From: Mycobacterium conspicuum
GTDB lineage: Bacteria > Actinomycetota > Actinomycetes > Mycobacteriales > Mycobacteriaceae
Direction of reading: 5' to 3'
Length of the DNA stretch: 64,000 nt
Assembly: GCF_010730195.1 (NCBI RefSeq)
Contig: NZ_AP022613.1
Span: forward strand, 3,844,001-3,908,000
Part shown: positions 1 to 7,693 of the stretch, one piece after another
Position numbering within the stretch: position 1 is the stretch's first letter
Layout: the number at the start of each line of letters is the position of its first letter
Notes under the pieces: generated by a model
Database searches by the model: none
Seen by the model: the letters and a program-made list of their open reading frames with translations, nothing else
What the model was told of the DNA's origin: nothing
Position numbers and translations under genes: made by a program

Positions 1-492
1 GATGGCGCGGCCCAGCACCATGAAGCGGTACCCGTCGTCGCGGGAGAGCGTCGAATCGGCCAGGCCGGCGAACATCGCCGCGCGACCCTCGATGAAGGAC
101 AAAAACTCATGCGGCCCAAGACGTTTCGCAGCACGCTCACGTTCGGCGAGCGCGTTGTAGGTGGTGTTGAGGCACTCCCAGGTCTCGCTTGAGGTGACTT
201 CCCGCGCCGACCGCGCGTTCTCCCGCGCCGCCGAGATCGAGGCGACGATGGAGCAGCCGCCTTGGGTGTCGGTGCTGAACGCCACCAGGTCGGTCAGCGA
301 CCAGACGTCCAGCTCGTGGTCCGGCGCCTGGATGCCGAGCACCCGCAGCAGCAGCCGGGAGGCCTGGTCGGGATCGACGCTGGAATCCTCGAGCAACTGG
401 TGCACGGCCACATCGAGGATGCGGGCGGTGTCGTCGGCCCGCTCGACATAGCGACCGATCCAATACAGCGCTTCGGCGTTGCGGGCGAGCAT
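1..492 (-). CDS. alpha-E domain protein (DUF403), 3' end outside window
   Basis: The first 164 codons are visible and the C-terminus lies beyond the window edge. The N-terminus reads MLARNAEALYWIGRYVERAD, which is the typical opening of the alpha-E (DUF403) family. The equivalent in M. tuberculosis is Rv2410c. Its ATG (492-490) shares one base with the TGA of the upstream ATP-grasp gene, so the two are translationally coupled. Family members sit with a CP-ATP-grasp protein and a transglutaminase-like protein and are thought to belong to a peptide-forming or peptide-modifying system. That role is inferred from context, not shown. The start is supported by the coupling and by the conserved N-terminal motif. 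Confidence 0.85.
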   Translation of the reverse strand, partial: MLARNAEALYWIGRYVERADDTARILDVAVHQLLEDSSVDPDQASRLLLRVLGIQAPDHELDVWSLTDLVAFSTDTQGGCSIVASISAARENARSAREVTSSETWECLNTTYNALAERERAAKRLGPHEFLSFIEGRAAMFAGLADSTLSRDDGYRFMVLGRAI

Positions 493-2180
493 CAGCGCCT
501 CGCCCGCCGCTGCTGTTGCTGTTGCTGACCCTGTTGCTTTTGCTGGGGGCGCGGCTTCTGCTTTGGTGACTGCTTGGGCGCCGGTGCCGACCCGTCGCCA
601 TCCTCGCCGGGCAACGGCTTGGGCAGCGAGCGCACCACCTCGGCCGCGCCCAACTCGTGATTGACCGCCGAGGCGCGCGGCGCCAGCACCCAAGTGTCCT
701 TGGAGCCGCCGCCCTGGCTGGAGTTGACCACGCGCGACCCTTCGACCAGGGCCACGCGGCTCAGGCCGCCCGGCAGCACCCAGATGCCGTCGCCGTCGTT
801 GACTGCGAACGGCCGCAGGTCGACGTAGCGGGGGGCCAGGTTGTTCCCGATCTGGGTCGGCACGGTGGACAGCTCCATCATGGGCTGCGCGATCCAGCTC
901 CGCGGGTCGTCGCGAATCTTCTTGCTGACCTCGGCGAGCTCTTTCGCGGAGGCCTCCGGACCGAAGACGATGCCGTACCCCCCGGAGCCCTCGACCGGCT
1001 TGAGGACCAGTTCGCGGACGCGGTCGAGCACCTCCTCGCGTTCGTCATCGAGCCAGCAGCGGTAGGTTTCGACGTTGGCCAGCAGCGGCTTTTCGCCCAG
1101 GTAGTACTCGATCATGGTGGGCACATAGGTGTAGATGAGTTTGTCGTCGCCGACGCCGTTGCCGATGGCGCTGGAGATCACCACGTTGCCGGCCCGGGCG
1201 GCGTTGACCAGACCGGCCACCCCGAGCACCGAGTCGGCGCGGAACTGCAGCGGGTCCAGGAACGCGTCGTCGATGCGGCGATAGATGACGTCGACCTGCC
1301 GCTCCCCCTCGGTGGTGCGCATGTACACCTGGTTGTCGCGGCAGAACAGGTCGCGGCCCTCGACCAGCTCGACACCCATCTGGCGGGCCAGCAGCGAGTG
1401 CTCGAAGTAGGCCGAGTTGTACACGCCCGGGGTCAGCACCACCACCGTCGGGTCCGCCTCGTTGGTGGCCGCGGAGTTGCGCAGCGCCCGCAGCAGGTGC
1501 GAGGAGTAGTCGTCGACCGCGCGCACCCGATGGGTGGCGAACAGGTTCGGGAAGACCCGCGCCATCGTCCGCCGGTTCTCCATGACGTAGGACACCCCGG
1601 ACGGCGAGCGCAGGTTGTCCTCGAGCACCCGGAAGTCGCCGCGGTCGTCGCGGATCAGGTCAATGCCCGCGACGTGGATGCGCACCCCGTTGGGCGGGAC
1701 GATGCCCACGGCCTGGCGGTGGAAATGCTCGCACGACGTGATCAGTCGGCGCGGGATCACGCCGTCGCGCAGGATCTCCTGATCCCCGTAGATGTCGTCG
1801 AGGTAGCGCTCGAGGGCGTTGACGCGCTGGGTGATGCCGCGCTCGAGCCGGTTCCATTCGGCCGCCGAGATCACCCGCGGCACCAGATCCAGCGGAAAGG
1901 GCCGTTCCTGGCCGGACAGCGAGAACGTGATGCCCTGGTCGATGAAGGCCCGGGCCAGCGCCTCGGCGCGGGCCTTGAGATCCGACGCGTCCGAGGGCGC
2001 GAGTTCGGCGTAGATGCCCTTGTACGGCCCGCGCACGTTGCCCTGGGAGTCGAACATCTCGTCGAACGCCAGGGAATAGACGTCATCCGACCGGTTGTAC
2101 CCACCGAAAATGCGCTCGTAGCGAGCGCGCGAACGCCGCTTCGGTCTCTCGATCTGGTTTGCAACGCTCACGTCTGACAT
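492..2180 (-). CDS. circularly permuted type 2 ATP-grasp protein (DUF404/DUF407)
   Basis: The 562-residue protein matches the Rv2411c family of circularly permuted ATP-grasp enzymes. Motifs such as GSGGYGIVFGPEAS (nucleotide-binding loop) and EDNLRSPSGVSYVMENR are characteristic. ATP-grasp enzymes join a carboxylate to an amine through an acyl phosphate, and the substrate of this one is unknown. The last ~45 residues form a low-complexity tail rich in Gln, Pro, Lys and Arg, with a run of six Gln before RRARR. The tail is absent from the catalytic core and looks species-variable. The gene is followed by, and coupled to, the alpha-E gene. Divergent rpsT begins 148 bp upstream. Confidence 0.9.
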   Translation of the reverse strand: MSDVSVANQIERPKRRSRARYERIFGGYNRSDDVYSLAFDEMFDSQGNVRGPYKGIYAELAPSDASDLKARAEALARAFIDQGITFSLSGQERPFPLDLVPRVISAAEWNRLERGITQRVNALERYLDDIYGDQEILRDGVIPRRLITSCEHFHRQAVGIVPPNGVRIHVAGIDLIRDDRGDFRVLEDNLRSPSGVSYVMENRRTMARVFPNLFATHRVRAVDDYSSHLLRALRNSAATNEADPTVVVLTPGVYNSAYFEHSLLARQMGVELVEGRDLFCRDNQVYMRTTEGERQVDVIYRRIDDAFLDPLQFRADSVLGVAGLVNAARAGNVVISSAIGNGVGDDKLIYTYVPTMIEYYLGEKPLLANVETYRCWLDDEREEVLDRVRELVLKPVEGSGGYGIVFGPEASAKELAEVSKKIRDDPRSWIAQPMMELSTVPTQIGNNLAPRYVDLRPFAVNDGDGIWVLPGGLSRVALVEGSRVVNSSQGGGSKDTWVLAPRASAVNHELGAAEVVRSLPKPLPGEDGDGSAPAPKQSPKQKPRPQQKQQGQQQQQQRRARR

Positions 2181-2223
2181 GCTCTCTCAACATTGACCGC
2201 ACGGCAGACCGAGAGTTCCACTT

Positions 2224-2253
2224 TTGTGGGAAAACGTAACCGACTGCTAACCT
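2224..2253 (+). promoter_or_regulatory. candidate SigA-type promoter of rpsT
   Basis: TTGTGG (2224-2229) and TAACCT (2248-2253) are separated by 18 bp. The -10 is preceded by TGC, an extended -10 form. This would start transcription near 2260, about 68 nt before the rpsT start. Assigned by eye. Confidence 0.45.
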
Positions 2254-2327
2254 GGACAGTCGCCAAGGCCCTCCGAGGCCCCCTGGCCGATCCGGATCCA
2301 GCCCCAGACCAACTAAGGAACTAACGC

Positions 2328-2591
2328 GTGGCCAACATCAAGTCGCAGCAGAAGCGCAATCGCACCAACGAGCGCGCCCGGCTGCGCAACAAGGCGGTGA
2401 AGTCCTCGCTGCGTACCGCGGTGCGCGCGTTCCGTGAGGCCGCCCACGCCGGCGAGAAGGAAAAGGCCGCCGAGTTGCTGGCCTCGACCACCCGCAAGCT
2501 GGACAAGGCGGCCAGCAAGGGCGTGATCCACAAGAACCAGGCGGCCAACAAGAAGTCGGCGCTGGCCAAGGCGTTCAACGGCCTGGGCTGA
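2328..2591 (+). CDS. rpsT: 30S ribosomal protein S20
   Basis: This 87-residue basic protein begins MANIKSQQKRNRTNERARLRNK, the signature N-terminus of S20. It binds 16S rRNA in the body of the 30S subunit early in assembly. The GTG start is set by AAGGAA at 2315-2320, seven bases upstream. The length is normal for the family. It converges on holA with a 12-bp gap, the same order as Rv2412/Rv2413c in M. tuberculosis. Confidence 0.98.
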   Translation: MANIKSQQKRNRTNERARLRNKAVKSSLRTAVRAFREAAHAGEKEKAAELLASTTRKLDKAASKGVIHKNQAANKKSALAKAFNGLG

Positions 2592-2603
2592 CACCCCGGC
2601 CGG

Positions 2604-3572
2604 TCATCGGCTTCCCTCCCCCGCCAGCTCGGCGACCTTCCTGACCGCGGATTCCAGCGCATAGTCGGCGTCCGCGACGGCGCCCTTGACGTTGGCGTTG
2701 AGCGTCGCCACCACTTTCATCGCGGCGGCGACCGTTTCGCGTGACCAGCGCCGCGCCTGTTTCTGCGCCTTCTGCACCCGCCACGGCGGCATTCCCAGTT
2801 GCGAGGCCAGCCGGTAGGGGTCGCCGGACAGCGGCGCCACCCGGCCGATGGTGTGCACGGCCTCGGCCAGTGCGTCGGCCAACACCACCAGTGGCTCGCC
2901 GCGCATCATCGCCCACCGCAGGGCCTCGGCGGCTCCCGCGACGTCGCCGGTGACGGCCTTGTCGGCGATGTCGAATCCCTTGACCTCGGCTTTGCCGCTG
3001 TGATAGCGGCGCACGGCGGCCGCGTCCACCGCACCCGCGGTGTCGGCGGCCAATTGGGAACAGGCCGAGGCGAGTTCACGAACGTCGGAACCGACGGCGT
3101 CGAGCAGTGCCGTGACCGTCTCCTCGTCGGCCTTGACCCCCGATGCGCGAAACTCCTTGCGGATGAAGTCGATACGTTCGCTGACCTTGGTGAGCCGCGC
3201 ACAGGGATGCACCGTGGCGCCCAGCTTTTGCAGGTCGCTGGCCAACGCCTTGGCTCGTCCACCGCCGGTGTGCACCACCACCAGCACCGTGCCCGGGGGC
3301 AGGTCGGCGGCCGCCGAGGCGACCAGCGCGGCGGCCTCCTTGCCCGCGTCGGCGGCGGCCTCCAGCACGACGACGCGCTCGTCGGCGAACAGCGACGGGC
3401 TCAACAGCTCGGCGAGCTCGTGGGTGCTGACGTCACCGGCCCGCATCCGGTTGACCGGAATCTCAGCGGTTCCCGCCGACTGCCGCACCGACCGCAGCAC
3501 CTCCGCCACGGCCCGCTCGACCAGCAATTCCTCGTCTCCAAGCACCAGGTGCAGCCGCGCAGCATCGCTCAC
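2604..3572 (-). CDS. holA: DNA polymerase III subunit delta
   Basis: The 322-residue protein has the delta-subunit layout: an N-terminal LVLGDEELLVERAV stretch (Rossmann-like domain without a functional Walker motif), a central AAA-like region, and a helical C-terminal collar domain (APLSGDPYRLASQLGMPPWRVQKAQKQAR). Delta is the clamp-opening wrench of the clamp loader. Its counterpart is Rv2413c. In M. tuberculosis comEC lies immediately upstream on the same strand. Here a ~1.4 kb plus-strand cassette separates them. Confidence 0.93.
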   Translation of the reverse strand: MSDAARLHLVLGDEELLVERAVAEVLRSVRQSAGTAEIPVNRMRAGDVSTHELAELLSPSLFADERVVVLEAAADAGKEAAALVASAAADLPPGTVLVVVHTGGGRAKALASDLQKLGATVHPCARLTKVSERIDFIRKEFRASGVKADEETVTALLDAVGSDVRELASACSQLAADTAGAVDAAAVRRYHSGKAEVKGFDIADKAVTGDVAGAAEALRWAMMRGEPLVVLADALAEAVHTIGRVAPLSGDPYRLASQLGMPPWRVQKAQKQARRWSRETVAAAMKVVATLNANVKGAVADADYALESAVRKVAELAGEGSR

Positions 3573-3647
3573 CCCACGATGGTGTCATGGCGGGGCGACG
3601 AGTCGTCGCGGGCCAGACTGGTGACTCTCGCGGGGCAGACTGACGGC

Positions 3648-3800
3648 ATGACGTCGCGCGATCCGCCCGGTGTTCAGTTCGAGCAGCAGCGCCACCAGCT
3701 TTTCGGATATCGGATGCTGGCTTCGGCGGTGGAGCCGAGGAGGTGGTTCAGGATGCGTTCCTGCGGCTGCATCGGGTCGGTGCGGACGCGGCCCGCCAGT
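3648..3800 (+). pseudogene. decayed N-terminal fragment of an ECF41-type sigma factor
   Basis: From the ATG at 3648 the sequence reads VQFEQQRHQLFGYRMLASAVE. A shift of one base then gives AEEVVQDAFLRLHRVGAD. Joined, these are sigma region 2 of an ECF factor of the SigJ/ECF41 type (family pattern: FEQ.R..LFG.AYRMLGSA.EAEDVVQDAFLR). A single missing G near 3736 (GTGGAGCC instead of GTGGAGGCC) breaks the frame, and two residues are also missing before YRML. Everything after region 2.2, including region 4 and the C-terminal SnoaL-like domain, is gone. ECF41 genes characteristically sit beside oxidoreductase or epimerase genes, as here. The assignment rests on motif recognition without a database search. 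Confidence 0.6.
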
Positions 3801-3827
3801 TGTCACATTCGGGGCCTCGCTCGGGTC
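3801..3827 (+). promoter_or_regulatory. ECF41-like promoter upstream of the SDR gene
   Basis: TGTCACA (3801-3807), then 16 bases, then GGTC (3824-3827). The published ECF41 consensus is TGTCACA-N16-CGTC, so this matches except for the first -10 base. It lies 28 bp before the SDR start and just after the sigma-factor remnant. Confidence 0.5.
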
Positions 3828-3855
3828 TCTTCTCGTAGAGCGGAGGTGCGGATCG

Positions 3856-4653
3856 ATGGGTGAACTGATCGCGGTGACCGGTGGCACGGGACTGCTTGGG
3901 CGCACGGTGGTCGCGCGGCTGGCCGAGATGGGAACGCCGGTGCGGCTGCTTAGCCGCCGCCCGAAGCCGACATCCTCACCGGGCGTGCAGTGGGCGACGG
4001 TCGACCTGGACACCGGCGGCGGGCTTGACGCGGCGCTGGCCGGAGCGAGCGGGATCGTGCACTGTGCGACCGCGATGCGAGGGGCCAGGGACGCGGTGCA
4101 TGCTCAGACGCTGGCCGCCGCCGCGCGGCGGGCGGGCTGCCCGCATGTCGTCTATGTCTCGATTGTGGGGATCGACCGGATAGCCCTCAGCTACTACCGA
4201 GACAAGCTGGCGGCCGAAGACGTGTTCGCACGATCCGGTCTGCCGTACACGATCCTGCGTGCCACCCAGTTCCACGATTTGGTGCGGGAAATGCTGGCGG
4301 CGGCGGCCACCATGCCGCTCATGCTGGTGCCGGGATGTTCCTTTCAACCGGTCGATGTGCGCGATGTCGCCGAGCGACTGGTCGAATTGGCCATGGGTGA
4401 ACCGGCGGGTCGAGCGGCGGATATGGGTGGGCCGCAAGTGCTTTCGGCACGCGAGCTGGCCCGCACCTACCTCGAGATCACGGGTCGGCGACGGCTGGTC
4501 GCCACGGTGCGGGTGCCGGGCCGCGTCGGCCGCGGGTTGCGGGCCGGTGCCAATCTGGTGCCCGAGCAGCGGGCCGGGGCAATCACGTTCGAGGCCTACC
4601 TCGCCGCGTGCCGCAAACCTGGCGGCCTGTCCTATCGGGGACAACTCTCATGA
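3856..4653 (+). CDS. NmrA-like SDR-family NAD(P)-binding oxidoreductase
   Basis: This 265-residue atypical short-chain dehydrogenase begins MGELIAVTGGTGLLGRTVVARL, with the TGGTGxxG dinucleotide-binding loop at residues 8-15. The body resembles NmrA/complex I NDUFA9-type proteins (RLLSRRPKP after strand 2, YYRDKLAAEDVFARSGLPYTILRATQF in the middle). The substrate is unknown. ATG 3856 is chosen because GGAGG lies at 3842-3846; a longer in-frame extension runs into the sigma-factor remnant and is rejected. It overlaps the next gene by ATGA, so the two are probably co-translated. Its position behind an ECF41-like promoter suggests it was that sigma factor's target. Confidence 0.85.
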   Translation: MGELIAVTGGTGLLGRTVVARLAEMGTPVRLLSRRPKPTSSPGVQWATVDLDTGGGLDAALAGASGIVHCATAMRGARDAVHAQTLAAAARRAGCPHVVYVSIVGIDRIALSYYRDKLAAEDVFARSGLPYTILRATQFHDLVREMLAAAATMPLMLVPGCSFQPVDVRDVAERLVELAMGEPAGRAADMGGPQVLSARELARTYLEITGRRRLVATVRVPGRVGRGLRAGANLVPEQRAGAITFEAYLAACRKPGGLSYRGQLS

Positions 4654-5054
4654 GCGCACGGCGCTGGCTGCGGGCGGGTTTGGTCCTGCTGGCCGTCAGT
4701 TACGGTCTGGGCGGTGTGGTGCAGTTGTTCCTGCCCAAGGTGTTCTTCGACCACGGTCCCTGGGTGGCGCGGCTGCCGCCCTACAACGAACACCTCATGA
4801 CCGATATCGGCGCGCTGACATTGGCGACGGTGCTGGTGCTGGTGGTGGCCGCCGTCAGCATGCAGGTCCTGCTCGTGCGCACCGCCCTGGCCGCCTGCCT
4901 GATGTTCGGCGTGCCCCATTTCGTCTTCCACGCCACGCATTTGACGCATTTTCCGCCGGCCGACGCGGCGGGTCAGGCCGTCGTCCTAGGCATCGGTATC
5001 GTGCTTCCCCTTGCGCTACTTGCCCTTTCGGCCCGGCGAGATGCCTGGCGATGA
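4650..5054 (+). CDS. small four-helix membrane protein
   Basis: The 134-residue protein has four predicted membrane segments (roughly residues 8-28, 45-72, 72-90 and 105-128). One short loop carries VPHFVFHATHLTHF, which is rich in His. Its ATG overlaps the stop of the SDR gene (ATGA), which fixes the start. I do not recognise a named family; size and topology are DoxX-like. Its 3' 200 bp overlap the antisense end of the comEC frame, an unusually long convergent overlap. Confidence 0.7.
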   Translation: MSARRWLRAGLVLLAVSYGLGGVVQLFLPKVFFDHGPWVARLPPYNEHLMTDIGALTLATVLVLVVAAVSMQVLLVRTALAACLMFGVPHFVFHATHLTHFPPADAAGQAVVLGIGIVLPLALLALSARRDAWR

Positions 5055-6651
5055 GCACCGGGGCATGTCCCCGCCCGAAGCCCGCACCAGTGTCCTGGGC
5101 TGCCACCACTAGTCCCGACAGCGACCAGGCCAGCAGGCTGGTGGCACCGACCACGGCGGCCAGTCCCGTCGCGGCGCGAAACCACCGCCATCGGCACAGC
5201 ACCACCACGAGCAGCGCGGTGGCACCGACCAGCACGACGCCCGGCAGGCCGGCCGGCACGGCCACCGTCGCGCCGGGCATCCCGGCCGCCCAGTGCGCCA
5301 CCCGCAACACCCACCAGAGCTCGGGCCCGGTGAACCGGATCAACAACTGCGCCACGGCCGGCCACAGCAGACACACCACCGCCGCCGCGCTGCCCAACAC
5401 GGTGATCGGCGCGATCACCGCGGCCACCGCGAGATTGGCGAGCGCGCCGACCAAGCTGACCCGACCCGAGATGCCGGCGACCAGCGGAACGGTCACCACG
5501 TGCGCCGCCCAGGCCACGGCGAGCGCATCCGCCAACGGCTTGGGCCAGCCGCGCCCGACCAGGCGCCGTGACCAGACCGGCGCGACGACGATCAGCGCGG
5601 CCGTCGCCAACACCGACAGCGCGAACCCCACATCGACAGCCAGTTGCGGCGCGGTGGCCATCAACACCAACACGGTGGCGGCCAGAGCCGGGATCGCTTG
5701 CCGCCGCCGCGACGACACGATCCCGGCCAACGCGATGGCACCCATCACGGCCGCCCGCAGCACGCTGGCCGTCGGCTGGACCACGATGACAAAGCCCACC
5801 AGAGCCGACGCGGCCAGCGGCACGGCCAGCCGAGGGCCCAGCAGCCGGGCGGACAACAGCACCGCGCCGCACACGATGGTGACGTTGGCGCCCGACACCG
5901 CGGTCAAGTGCGTCAGGCCGGCGGCGCGAAAGTCGCGGCCGGTTGCGGCGGTCACCGCCGAGGTGTCGCCCAGAACCAAGGCGGGCAACATCGCGGCCTG
6001 ATCGGGCGGCAACACGCCACGAACCGCGGCGACGAACCGGCTACGGACGCCCTGGGCGGCCCGCTGCACCGCGCTTGCCCGGCCAACGGTCGGCCGGCCC
6101 GTCATGTTGAGCACCGCGACCGTCAGGTCGTGGCGGGTCGGGCGGCTGATCCGCGCGGTGAATCGCATCGGCCGGCCGACCATGATCGCGCCGTCCTGCG
6201 AATCGAAGTCCGATGCCCGCGCGAAAACGACTACCCGCCCGGAGCTTTCGTCGTCACGCAGCGCCTGCAGGGTGGCCCGAAACATCACCCGGCCGCGCCC
6301 CAGCGACAACGCGGTCTCGCTGGGCGAGACCGTCACCGGAACGGCCGCCCCGAACGCCGCGGTGATCGGATGGTGGCTCACGGCATCGGCGCGCAGCGCG
6401 ACCGCGAGCCCGAACCCCGCGCCCACCACACCGATGGCCACCAGTCCGGCGCAGATCGACCGAAGCCGCGCGCCGCGACCGTGCCGGCGCGCCGCGCGCC
6501 ACAGCACCACGCCCGAGACCGCGGCCAGCGTGCAGCAGCACAACGCGCACACCCGACCGACCGGCCACACCGCGCCGGCGGCCGTCACCATCCAACTGGT
6601 GAGCGCGGCCGGCACCAGGCGCAGATCAAGGGACGCGCCGGTCTCAGACAC
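4855..6651 (-). CDS. comEC: ComEC/Rec2-family competence-type membrane protein
   Basis: The 598-residue frame contains the ComEC channel domain: N-terminal membrane helices, a DUF4131-like OB-fold region, and the motif GLTHLTAVSGANVTIV (about residues 240-256) typical of ComEC. No C-terminal metallo-beta-lactamase domain is present, as in Rv2414c (514 aa). The GTG start overlaps the comEA stop by 8 bp. From about residue 535 the sequence becomes an Arg/Gly/Pro-rich tail that lies antisense to the downstream membrane-protein gene and is probably read-through into foreign sequence, not native protein. Mycobacteria are not known to be naturally competent by this route, so its role is unclear. 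Confidence 0.88.
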   Translation of the reverse strand: MSETGASLDLRLVPAALTSWMVTAAGAVWPVGRVCALCCCTLAAVSGVVLWRAARRHGRGARLRSICAGLVAIGVVGAGFGLAVALRADAVSHHPITAAFGAAVPVTVSPSETALSLGRGRVMFRATLQALRDDESSGRVVVFARASDFDSQDGAIMVGRPMRFTARISRPTRHDLTVAVLNMTGRPTVGRASAVQRAAQGVRSRFVAAVRGVLPPDQAAMLPALVLGDTSAVTAATGRDFRAAGLTHLTAVSGANVTIVCGAVLLSARLLGPRLAVPLAASALVGFVIVVQPTASVLRAAVMGAIALAGIVSSRRRQAIPALAATVLVLMATAPQLAVDVGFALSVLATAALIVVAPVWSRRLVGRGWPKPLADALAVAWAAHVVTVPLVAGISGRVSLVGALANLAVAAVIAPITVLGSAAAVVCLLWPAVAQLLIRFTGPELWWVLRVAHWAAGMPGATVAVPAGLPGVVLVGATALLVVVLCRWRWFRAATGLAAVVGATSLLAWSLSGLVVAAQDTGAGFGRGHAPVLIARHLAGPKGQVAQGEARYRCLGRRPDPPRRPAENASNAWRGRRNGARRTSGRRPGRCARAGPAC

Positions 6652-7513
6652 GCACCAGTGCGCGCAGCTTGTCCAGGCGAGCCGGGCCGATGCCGTCGAC
6701 GTCGGCGAGCTGATCGACGCTGGTGAACCTGCCGTGGGCCTGCCGCCACGCCACGATGGCGGTCGCCGTGACCGGACCGACTCCGGGCAGCGCGTCCAGC
6801 TGCTCGACGGTCGCGGTGTTCAGGTCGACCACTTCCCCGCCCTTGGGCTTTGTCGATCCCGGCGCCGGGCCAGACCCGGGCGGGCTGCCGGATGCCGGCG
6901 CCGAGCCCGAGCTCACCGAGCTGCCCAGCACCGCCGGCTGTCCCGAAACGGGCGCGAGCCCGACCACGATCTGCTCGCCGTCGCCGACCGGGCGGGCCAT
7001 ATTCAGCCCGATGGTGTCCGCACCGTCCACCGCACCGCCCGCCGCCTGCACCGCGTCGGCGATCCGGGCGCCGGGCGACAGGGTGACCAGCCCGGGGGCG
7101 TGCACCAGCCCGACCACGCTGACCACCACGGGTCGATCCGGGCTGGCCGGCTGCCCGGGACTCGACGATGACCTGGGGCTTGCCGACGCGGCCCGCTCCA
7201 CCGGAGGGAGCTTGGCCGACCTCACCGGCGCCGGCCGGTCGCGCACCAGGGTCAACACCGTGATCAGCACCGCCAGTGCGGCGATTGCCGCCAAGGCGAC
7301 GGCCCCGGCGCGGCCCGGATCGGCACGCACCCTGGCGAGCCAACCGCCGCGCTGGGACGCGTCCGGAAGCCAGCGCGGCAACAGCGAGTTCTGGTCCTCG
7401 TCGGCCGCCGAGCCCTGTTCTAGGTCCGGTTCTGTGTCCGGATCTGTGTCCGGGGTGTCCGGGTCGGCATCCAGCCGTCGATGCAGTCGCTCGGCGGGCA
7501 GTTCTGTTCGCAT
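6644..7513 (-). CDS. comEA: ComEA-family helix-hairpin-helix DNA-binding protein
   Basis: This 289-residue protein has an acidic N-terminal stretch with repeated D-P-D-T units (residues ~14-33), one membrane helix (AGAVALAAIAALAVLITVL, ~70-90), an SLBB-like domain (VVVSVVGLVHAPGLVTLSPGA, ~128-150), and a C-terminal tandem helix-hairpin-helix (LNTATVEQLDALPGVGPVTA, then LADVDGIGPARLDKLRALV). This is the ComEA architecture, a surface-anchored DNA-binding protein. It corresponds to Rv2415c and is coupled to comEC by an 8-bp overlap. Confidence 0.9.
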   Translation of the reverse strand: MRTELPAERLHRRLDADPDTPDTDPDTEPDLEQGSAADEDQNSLLPRWLPDASQRGGWLARVRADPGRAGAVALAAIAALAVLITVLTLVRDRPAPVRSAKLPPVERAASASPRSSSSPGQPASPDRPVVVSVVGLVHAPGLVTLSPGARIADAVQAAGGAVDGADTIGLNMARPVGDGEQIVVGLAPVSGQPAVLGSSVSSGSAPASGSPPGSGPAPGSTKPKGGEVVDLNTATVEQLDALPGVGPVTATAIVAWRQAHGRFTSVDQLADVDGIGPARLDKLRALVRV

Positions 7514-7693
7514 GCGCCGACGGTAGGTCGCAGACCCGTCAGGGCGGCCGCCGCCGGCGGCGGCGCGGCGGCGGGCTGTGGATCGATTCGAACCTGTGGA
7601 TAGACCCGGTTGGCGTGCGGCGGCGGCAGCAGCTTAACGTGCAGGAGAACCGCGAGACTTAGCAAAACACCTCCCCAGGACAAGGAGGCTGCC
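7514..7693. other. intergenic region between comEA and the fadE pair
   Basis: A GC-rich simple repeat of GCC/GGC units lies at about 7545-7580. TGTGGAT occurs twice (7577-7583 and 7595-7601), weakly resembling inverted DnaA boxes. AAGGAGG at 7682-7688 is the ribosome binding site of the next gene. No convincing promoter was found. Confidence 0.5.

Noticed and set aside
657..2177. 506-codon frame antisense to the CP-ATP-grasp gene
   Set aside because: His/Arg/Gln-rich shadow of a high-GC gene in the opposite frame; no recognisable domain, and the minus-strand gene has strong motifs.
5644..6726. 360-codon plus-strand frame over comEC/comEA
   Set aside because: Arg/His-rich antisense shadow with no family motifs.
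7577..7605. Pair of DnaA-box-like TGTGGAT sequences as a replication origin
   Set aside because: Only two poor matches, no dnaA/dnaN context and no AT-rich unwinding region.
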